Below the pieces are notes generated by a model, which searched no databases, was not told the origin of the DNA, and worked only from the letters and a program-made list of their open reading frames with translations. Both the position numbers and the translations under genes were made by a program. A stretch of DNA of 36,459 bases, taken from positions 1 through 36,459 of the forward strand of contig JASEHP010000001.1 of the NCBI GenBank assembly GCA_030018605.1. Reading direction: 5' to 3'. Below are positions 31,687 through 36,459 of the stretch, in pieces (position 1 is the stretch's first letter; each line of letters starts with the position of its first letter). This DNA is from Thermodesulfovibrionales bacterium. GTDB taxonomy: Bacteria > Nitrospirota > Thermodesulfovibrionia > Thermodesulfovibrionales > UBA1546.

Positions 31687-32171
31687 TTATCTTGACATAA
31701 ATCCCGGACACCCTTCGAATCCCCTGCATCCGGCTTTTCCCAGCCTGCAAGATGCGTTTGTGCATATGTTCTGCGTATTTGTCTTGTTATTTTTCGGCGA
31801 ATGTCCGCTGCTTCTCTTTTCTATCTTCTTTTTGATTTTTTTGATGCCTTCTTTGATGTTTTGCTCCCTGTTTTTTCAAGCCTTGCAATCTTTGCTTCAA
31901 GCTTTTTTATTGAAGCAATAGTCGACTTTACTTTTGAATCCGCCGACGGGTTTTTTAAGCCTTTTGAAGCAAGGTCGTAAACCTTTCCGCCGAGGTCTGT
32001 GAAATTAGACTGAACCTTCATCTTCAGTTCAAAAACTTTGTATCTCATTTTTCCTTCCTCTGCCAGTTCCTCTGCCTTTTCAACGGCAACCGTAGCTCCC
32101 TTTCTTACGGCAGCAATGCTTTCATCAACGCCTTTCTGGATGTCCTTTTTAACCCTGTCCCATAGTCCCAT
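31687..32171 (-). CDS. Coiled-coil protein with probable -1 frameshift into a Cys-rich tail
   Basis: The zero-frame gene (31821-32171, 116 aa, start MGLWDRVKKDIQKG after AAGGAGG) is highly charged with long helices, no signal and a Lys/Ser-rich end. Codons 110-112 read TCA AAA AAA, forming the slippery heptamer A_AAA_AAA at 31842-31836. A -1 shift there continues for 49 codons (total 161 aa) and ends with CTNASC, then CRGFEGCPGF, four well-ordered Cys that do not look like random sequence. Either programmed frameshifting or transcript slippage joins the frames, or the A run is mis-sequenced or mutated. I do not know the function of the family; small relatives with this start are common in similar genomes. 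Confidence 0.65.
31836..31842 (-). promoter_or_regulatory. Slippery heptamer A_AAA_AAA
   Basis: In the zero frame it reads TC-A AAA AAA TCA, the exact phase required for tandem -1 slippage. An AGAAGG lies four bases upstream of the heptamer, closer than the 10-14 bases known for stimulatory Shine-Dalgarno-like sites, so stimulation by it is doubtful. Confidence 0.55.
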
Positions 32172-32286
32172 AAAATTCCTCCTTCATAAAATCTAAATTG
32201 TTTCTTTACCATATCACAAAACCGCTCTATTGAAAAGAGAAAAAAGATATGTTAATCTTCTTCAAAACCGGCACATCCTGTAGATT

Positions 32287-32835
32287 ATGCTAAAAAACGA
32301 CAGATGGATAATAGAAATGGCTGAGAAGGGGATGATAACGCCTTTTGACAGGAATCAGGTGAGAAAAGGGGTTATCTCTTACGGCGTGAGTTCTTATGGC
32401 TATGACTTAAGATTATTCGATGAGTTTAAGGTTTTTGACGCTAAGGAAAATGCCGTGATTGACCCTAAGAATTTTGACAAGACGCATTTTGTTGATTTCA
32501 AAGGCGATGTCTGCACAATGCCACCGAATTCGTATGTCCTCGGACGCTCTCTGGAATATTTCAAGATTCCAAGAGATGTGCTTGTTATATGCCTTGGAAA
32601 ATCAACATATGCGCGCTCAGGAATTATTGTGAATGTAACACCGCTGGAGCCGGAGTGGGAAGGCTACATAACCATTTCCATTTCAAACACAGCGCCTGTC
32701 CCTGCAAAGCTTTATTCAAATGAGGGGCTGGCCCAGCTTATATTCCTTGGAGCATCAGAGATGTGCGAGACTTCTTATGCTGATAAAGCAGGGAAGTATC
32801 AGGCACAGAAGAATATAACGCTTTCAAAGACATGA
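32287..32835 (+). CDS. dcd: dCTP deaminase
   Basis: A 182-aa homotrimeric enzyme converting dCTP to dUTP for dTMP synthesis. The SYGVSSYGYDLRL and FVDFKG segments, the CLGKSTYARSGI motif (nucleotide-binding Ser-Thr and Arg) and VTPLEPEWEGYITISISNT with catalytic Glu are all present, and the C-terminal GKYQAQ motif that closes over the substrate follows. It lacks features of the bifunctional DCD-DUT form as far as I can tell. Start ATG 32287 has a weak ribosome-binding site. It leads a dcd-pyrF-trpE run and is divergent from the coiled-coil gene. Confidence 0.95.
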   Translation: MLKNDRWIIEMAEKGMITPFDRNQVRKGVISYGVSSYGYDLRLFDEFKVFDAKENAVIDPKNFDKTHFVDFKGDVCTMPPNSYVLGRSLEYFKIPRDVLVICLGKSTYARSGIIVNVTPLEPEWEGYITISISNTAPVPAKLYSNEGLAQLIFLGASEMCETSYADKAGKYQAQKNITLSKT

Positions 32836-32845
32836 GGATGAGATA

Positions 32846-33565
32846 ATGCCCTGGAGAGAAAAGTTAATAATAGCCCTTGATGTGTCAGAGCCTGACTATG
32901 CGCTTGAACTTGTGGATAAATTCGGGGAGCAGATAGAGATATACAAAGTCGGGCTGGAGCTTTTTACATCAGCGGGGCCAAAGATAATAGAAAAATTACA
33001 TAAAAGAAAGAAAAAGGTTTTTCTTGACCTTAAATTGCATGACATTCCTGCCACAGTTGTAAAGGCGGCGGTCGCCGCAACAAGGCTTGGTGTTTATATG
33101 TTCAATGTCCATGCGTCAGGCGGGTTTGAGATGATGAAGATGTGCAGAGATTCTGTAGTTGAACTCTGCCTTAAAGAGAATCTCCAGAAACCGAGGATGC
33201 TCGGAGTTACTGTTCTTACAAGCATGTCACAGGATGTCCTGAAGGCAGAGCTTGGGATTCAGCACAGCCTTAACACACATGTCAGGCATCTTTCTGCGCT
33301 CGCGCTAAAGGCAGGGCTGGACGGCGTTGTCGCATCAGGGCACGAGGTTGCTAAAATTAAAAGTCACTGCGGAAACAAATTTCTTATTGTTACGCCGGGC
33401 ATAAGGCCTTCGTGGCATCCTCCTGACGACCAGCACAGGACAATGACGCCGAAGCAGGCGTTAAAAGAAGGCGCTGATTATTTAGTTATGGGAAGGTCAA
33501 TTTTAAATCACAGCGACCCGCTGAAGGCGATAGAACTGGTTTCTCTGGAGATGATTACGGCGTAG
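32846..33565 (+). CDS. pyrF: Orotidine 5'-phosphate decarboxylase
   Basis: A 239-aa TIM-barrel enzyme making UMP from OMP, the last step of de novo pyrimidine synthesis. The catalytic FLDLKLHDIPATV motif (Asp-x-Lys-x2-x-Asp) is intact; LIIALDVSEPDYA opens the barrel, and LIVTPGIRPSWHP and YLVMGRSIL bind the phosphate. It starts 10 bases after dcd with GAGGATGAG, and both genes serve pyrimidine nucleotides. Confidence 0.96.
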   Translation: MPWREKLIIALDVSEPDYALELVDKFGEQIEIYKVGLELFTSAGPKIIEKLHKRKKKVFLDLKLHDIPATVVKAAVAATRLGVYMFNVHASGGFEMMKMCRDSVVELCLKENLQKPRMLGVTVLTSMSQDVLKAELGIQHSLNTHVRHLSALALKAGLDGVVASGHEVAKIKSHCGNKFLIVTPGIRPSWHPPDDQHRTMTPKQALKEGADYLVMGRSILNHSDPLKAIELVSLEMITA

Positions 33566-33598
33566 TGTGAGTCATTCAAAATAAGGTAAAATAGCAGG

Positions 33599-35083
33599 AT
33601 GGTTATGCCTGCTAAAAAAGATTTTCTGTTGTCCGCGAATGCCGGAACTGTCTCTCCGGTTTATAAGGAAATCCCTTATTTTTCTCCGCATCAGGTTTAT
33701 GAATCCTTCATATCTCAGAATACATTTCTTCTTGAAAGCGTGAAAGGCCCGGCAAATATTGCCCGCTATTCCTTCATCGGTTTTGACCCTTATTTAATAT
33801 TCAGGGTGAAAAACGGTTCCACAGAAATTACTTATAAAGGGCGGAAGGCAGTGTCAACAGGAAACCCTCTTGCAAGGCTTAAATCGCTTGTAACGGCATA
33901 CAAACAAAAACCTGTAAAGTCCCTGCCTCCTTTTCAGGGCGGCGCTGTTGGTTTATTAAGTTATGACTTTGTCCAGTATCTTGAGAAACTTCCAAAAACA
34001 ACTAAAGATGACCTGAAGATTCCCGACGCTCATTTTTTCATGATTGATAAACTGATAGTCTTTGACCATCTTGATAAGAAGGCGTGGATTATTGTCTGCC
34101 CCGGCGCAGGAGATACGGAATTGGGCTACAGGGACATGGATGGTAATTGGGAAGAAAAATATGATGAAGCAACTCAACTGATAGAGAAGATAAGCTCGGA
34201 AGTTAGCAAGCGCGAAAGTGTCAAAGAAACGACTTCAGTGCATTCGCGCTTCCGCTCTTCCGCGCTAAAACATGGTTTGTCTAAAAAACAATATATGGAT
34301 ATGGTAGGAAGGGCAAAAGAGTATATCGCTGCCGGAGATATATTTCAGGCAAATCTTTCCCTGAGGGTTTCTGCTGAAATCGGAGGGACAAATCCATGGG
34401 AGCTTTATAAGATTCTCCGCTCGATTAATCCTTCTCCGTTTGCCGGATACATTGATTTCGGGGATTATCAGATAGCCAGCTCTTCTCCAGAGAGGTTGTT
34501 AAAAATCGAGGGCGGTATTATTGAGACAAGGCCCATAGCAGGCACAAGGCCGAGGGGCATTGATATGAAAGAAGACGAACTCATGCGAGCCGAGCTTCTT
34601 CTTAATGAGAAAGAGAGGGCAGAGCATATAATGCTCATTGACCTTGAAAGAAATGATATCGGAAGAGTTTCTGATTACGGAAGCGTTCATGTGAATGAGC
34701 TTATGATAACAGAGGACTATTCCCATGTGATACATATCGTATCCAATATAAAGGGCAGTCTCGCTTCAGGCAAAACCTGTTTTGACGCGATAAAAGCTGC
34801 ATTCCCCGGAGGGACGATAACAGGTGTTCCCAAGGTCAGGTGCATGGAGATTATAGATGAGCTTGAGCCTGTCTCAAGAGGCTCTTACACAGGCTCTTTT
34901 GGCTATATAGGTTTCTCAGGCAGCACGGACCTGAATATAATCATCAGGACCTTTCTTATAAAAAAAGGGTTCGCATATGTTCAGGCAGGCGCAGGCATAG
35001 TCGCGGACTCCGACCCTGAAAAAGAATATTATGAAAGTCTAAAAAAAGCAGAGGCATTGATAAGGACGCTGGAGAGACTGTGA
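33599..35083 (+). CDS. Anthranilate synthase component I or aminodeoxychorismate synthase component I
   Basis: A 494-aa chorismate-utilising enzyme. The N-terminal half has the LLESVKGPANIARYSFIG region, whose LLES motif is the tryptophan-binding site in TrpE. The C-terminal half is the chorismate-binding domain with FQANLSLR, SSPERLLKIEGGIIETRPIAGTRPRG, MLIDLERNDIGRVS and FPGGTITGVPKVRCMEIIDELE. The first three motifs fit TrpE better, yet no trpG, trpD or trpC follows: the next gene is convergent. Hence trpE is favoured, pabB not excluded, and no symbol is given. Start ATG 33599 or 33605; AGGA suits the second. Confidence 0.9.
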   Translation: MVMPAKKDFLLSANAGTVSPVYKEIPYFSPHQVYESFISQNTFLLESVKGPANIARYSFIGFDPYLIFRVKNGSTEITYKGRKAVSTGNPLARLKSLVTAYKQKPVKSLPPFQGGAVGLLSYDFVQYLEKLPKTTKDDLKIPDAHFFMIDKLIVFDHLDKKAWIIVCPGAGDTELGYRDMDGNWEEKYDEATQLIEKISSEVSKRESVKETTSVHSRFRSSALKHGLSKKQYMDMVGRAKEYIAAGDIFQANLSLRVSAEIGGTNPWELYKILRSINPSPFAGYIDFGDYQIASSSPERLLKIEGGIIETRPIAGTRPRGIDMKEDELMRAELLLNEKERAEHIMLIDLERNDIGRVSDYGSVHVNELMITEDYSHVIHIVSNIKGSLASGKTCFDAIKAAFPGGTITGVPKVRCMEIIDELEPVSRGSYTGSFGYIGFSGSTDLNIIIRTFLIKKGFAYVQAGAGIVADSDPEKEYYESLKKAEALIRTLERL

Positions 35084-35085
35084 AT

Positions 35086-36129
35086 TTATTTTGTGAGCCA
35101 GCCTTTTTTCTCTTTTTCTTTCATTTTTTCTATTGTCTCATTTATTTTTATTTCTTTGAGTATAGTCAGAATCTCTTTCTGTTCTTCTCTTGATTCTTTA
35201 AGTTCATCGAGGAGTTCATTGATCGCAGATTTTATGCTGGCAAGCATATGGGTGTTTTCTCTCAGCTTATCAATCTGTTCTGATGAATATGCATGTGGTT
35301 CCTCGGTTTTTGGCTTTTCAAATTCCTGCCTGTTTTTTTTCGAAAATACCGGTTCCTGCTGGGGCAGGCAAGGTTGAGCAGGTTCCTCTAAGGCGGTTGT
35401 TTCTGAGAGTTCCAGAGAGAGCGAAGGAACTGCTGTTTCCTCTGTTTTGATAGTTTCTTCATAAGGCGGCGGCTGTTCTATGGTTTCTTCTGAAACTGCT
35501 GAAAAAAATTCTTCAGGCTGCGCAGGCGGCTGAATATCAAACTTATACTTATCTGAAAGGTCTTTGATAAGCAGTTTTGTTACAGTCTGCAAGGTTTCCT
35601 TTACGCCTTTACCGTTAACTGCCTCTGCCTCAAGATAGATATAACCGTGGCTGTTCAGGATTTCATTCAACTCGTCAACGGGCAGTATATTCGGCAGGTC
35701 TCTCTTGTTGTACTGCAGGACAAGGGCAATGTTGTCAGGATTTATATTGTTTGAAAGGAGATTTTCCTTCATAGCAGCGAAACTGTCCATATTTGTCTCC
35801 CTCACTTCCCTCTGTGAGTCGGCAACAAATACAACAGCGTCAGCGCCTTTAAGGATCACCTTTCTTGTCTGATTGTATTTGATCTGGCCGGGCACGGTGT
35901 ACAACTGAAATCTGATAGAGAAATCCTTTATTTTGCCGAGTTCAACCGGAAGAAAATCAAAAAACAGAGTCCTGTCGGTTTCTGTTGCTAATGAAACCAG
36001 CCTGCCTGTTTTCCCCGGGCCAAGCACTGAATGAAGATACTGAAGATTGGTTGTCTTTCCGCTTAAGCCAGGACCGTAATAAACGATTTTGAGCGTAACT
36101 TCTTTTGCAGCGTAATTAAAGAGAGCCAT
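35086..36129 (-). CDS. MglA-like small GTPase with C-terminal coiled coil
   Basis: The start is ATG 36129 (MALFNYAAKE), matching MglA N-termini. The 10 codons upstream come from a heptamer repeat. The GTPase domain (1-200) has P-loop GPGLSGKTT (19-27), the TVPGQIKYNQTRK switch region with Gln, and a guanine-specific NKRD. MglA sets polarity for motility or type IV pili in Myxococcus and is controlled by MglB, which is absent here. Beyond the domain is a Pro/Glu-rich linker (about 205-290) and a C-terminal coiled coil ending in Lys-rich residues, a long tail that plain MglA lacks; it may bind a partner. The stop is 3 bases from the trpE/pabB stop. Confidence 0.9.
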   Translation of the reverse strand: MALFNYAAKEVTLKIVYYGPGLSGKTTNLQYLHSVLGPGKTGRLVSLATETDRTLFFDFLPVELGKIKDFSIRFQLYTVPGQIKYNQTRKVILKGADAVVFVADSQREVRETNMDSFAAMKENLLSNNINPDNIALVLQYNKRDLPNILPVDELNEILNSHGYIYLEAEAVNGKGVKETLQTVTKLLIKDLSDKYKFDIQPPAQPEEFFSAVSEETIEQPPPYEETIKTEETAVPSLSLELSETTALEEPAQPCLPQQEPVFSKKNRQEFEKPKTEEPHAYSSEQIDKLRENTHMLASIKSAINELLDELKESREEQKEILTILKEIKINETIEKMKEKEKKGWLTK

Positions 36130-36136
36130 GACCTTA

Positions 36137-36164
36137 AAATTCCAAATTCCAAATTCCAAATTCC
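36137..36164. repeat. Heptamer tandem repeat (AAATTCC x4) upstream of the MglA gene
   Basis: Four exact copies of AAATTCC, beginning eight bases upstream of the MglA start codon. It displaces any ribosome-binding site: minus-strand sequence before the ATG is GGAATTTTAAGGTC, leaving AAGG as the best candidate. Confidence 0.95.
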
Positions 36165-36172
36165 AAATATTT

Positions 36173-36200
36173 GGTTATTGAGATTTGGTCATTGGTCATT
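36173..36200. repeat. Second heptamer array (GGTCATT) upstream of the MglA gene
   Basis: Units GGTTATT, GAGATTT, GGTCATT, GGTCATT, directly between the AAATTCC array and the GGDEF remnant. Confidence 0.8.
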
Positions 36201-36203
36201 TTC

Positions 36204-36380
36204 TTACGATATAGCATAAACCCCGTTTCTGGTGGTATATTTTACCCTGTACATTGCTTCATCTGCCAGGCGAATAAGGTCTTCTTTGGTCTTTGCGCTT
36301 TCAGGATACGATGCAACACCAAAGCTTGCAGTCATTTTAAGAGTATAACCTTCTTTTTTAAGAAATGTATTCTGCTCGCA
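36204..36380 (-). pseudogene. GGDEF (diguanylate cyclase) domain, C-terminal remnant
   Basis: The last 58 codons of a GGDEF domain: EQNTFLKKEGYTLKMTASFGVASYP, DLIRLADEAMYRVK and a TTRNGV ending, all typical of the segment after the GGEEF catalytic loop. The catalytic loop and any sensor domain are absent. Upstream (36381 on) the frame hits TAA at the edge of a 22-bp repeat that resembles an IS end, so the gene was cut by an insertion. Its stop lies about 75 bases upstream of the MglA gene. Confidence 0.85.
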
Positions 36381-36437
36381 TTAAATCATCTAAAATGTAA
36401 CCGAGAAGGTACTGGTTAAATCATCTAAAATGTAACC
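36381..36437. repeat. Two 22-bp direct repeats, probable insertion-sequence end
   Basis: TTAAATCATCTAAAATGTAACC occurs at 36381-36402 and again at 36416-36437, 35 bases apart. Paired internal repeats of this kind mark the ends of IS21/IS481-like elements (transposase-binding sites). It meets the cut GGDEF gene at 36380/36381. The last 22 bases of the window show no further feature. Confidence 0.6.
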
Positions 36438-36459
36438 CAAAACATATGGTATAGGGGGT

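Noticed and set aside
36129..36159. MglA start at 36159
   Set aside because: The ten extra codons come from AAATTCC repeats; MglA proteins begin at MALFNY-like sequence, which fits 36129.
1712..36200. CRISPR array
   Set aside because: The repeats are 7-8 or about 185 bases, without spacers of constant length; no cas gene is present.
1..36459. tRNA, rRNA or riboswitch genes
   Set aside because: I saw no tRNA cloverleaf with CCA-type acceptor, no rRNA-like stretch and no riboswitch core. A covariance-model scan was not possible here.

Overview
The window reads as one stretch of a Gram-negative, anaerobically respiring bacterium. It has Tat-exported molybdo- and Fe-S proteins, multihaem cytochrome c, a TamB/Omp85 outer-membrane pair, a RodZ-like protein and an MglA-like GTPase. 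Gene content and short tandem repeats fit a Nitrospirota-like (Thermodesulfovibrionia-type) genome, but that assignment is inference from style and not proven. Both ends lie in insertion-sequence DNA: an IS256-type transposase at the left and IS-end-like 22-bp repeats at the right. This is what an assembly contig broken at repeats looks like.

Layout. 1-1417: IS256-family 3' end abutting a truncated ISNCY-like transposase, then a decapitated thioredoxin-like gene and a 3' remnant of an OmpR-type regulator. 1426-13943, all on the minus strand: a nitrate-to-ammonium module. In transcription order it holds a haem-c sensor kinase and its response regulator, an octahaem nitrite reductase (haem-4 motif CXXCK), a monohaem cytochrome, a very large NapA (1111 aa), a TPR protein, a PpiC lipoprotein, NapG, NapH and NapD. 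Two intrinsic terminators divide it. NapB, NapC and NrfH are absent, so the route of electrons from NapH/NapG to NapA and to the nitrite reductase is an open question.

14028-16565: a probable nitrosative/redox-stress regulon. It has a 42-aa Cys-pair protein, a DUF1858 redox-disulfide protein, a Cys-rich protein, a 4-TM haem-copper-oxidase-like protein and a CRP/FNR regulator. Three palindromes of form TATGA-N6-TCATA precede these genes, two of them at class-II activator distance from a -10 box. 16588-29327: rodZ-like, fabF, hicBA, an unknown exported protein, then glnD-tamB-Omp85. 29346-32171: two TPM-domain proteins, LemA, and a small coiled-coil protein with a canonical A_AAA_AAA slip site leading into a Cys-rich -1-frame extension. 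32287-35083: dcd, pyrF, trpE/pabB. 35086-36380: MglA-like GTPase and a truncated GGDEF remnant.

The most unusual structure outside the genes is repetitive. Two ~185-bp nested palindromes (14028-14207 and 30854-31042) share their loop sequences while their stems differ by compensating changes, and the second is translated as the N-terminus of a TPM protein. Heptamer and octamer tandem repeats have become the N-terminal codons of NapH and of the Omp85 protein, lie at the MglA start, and form an internal loop of FabF.
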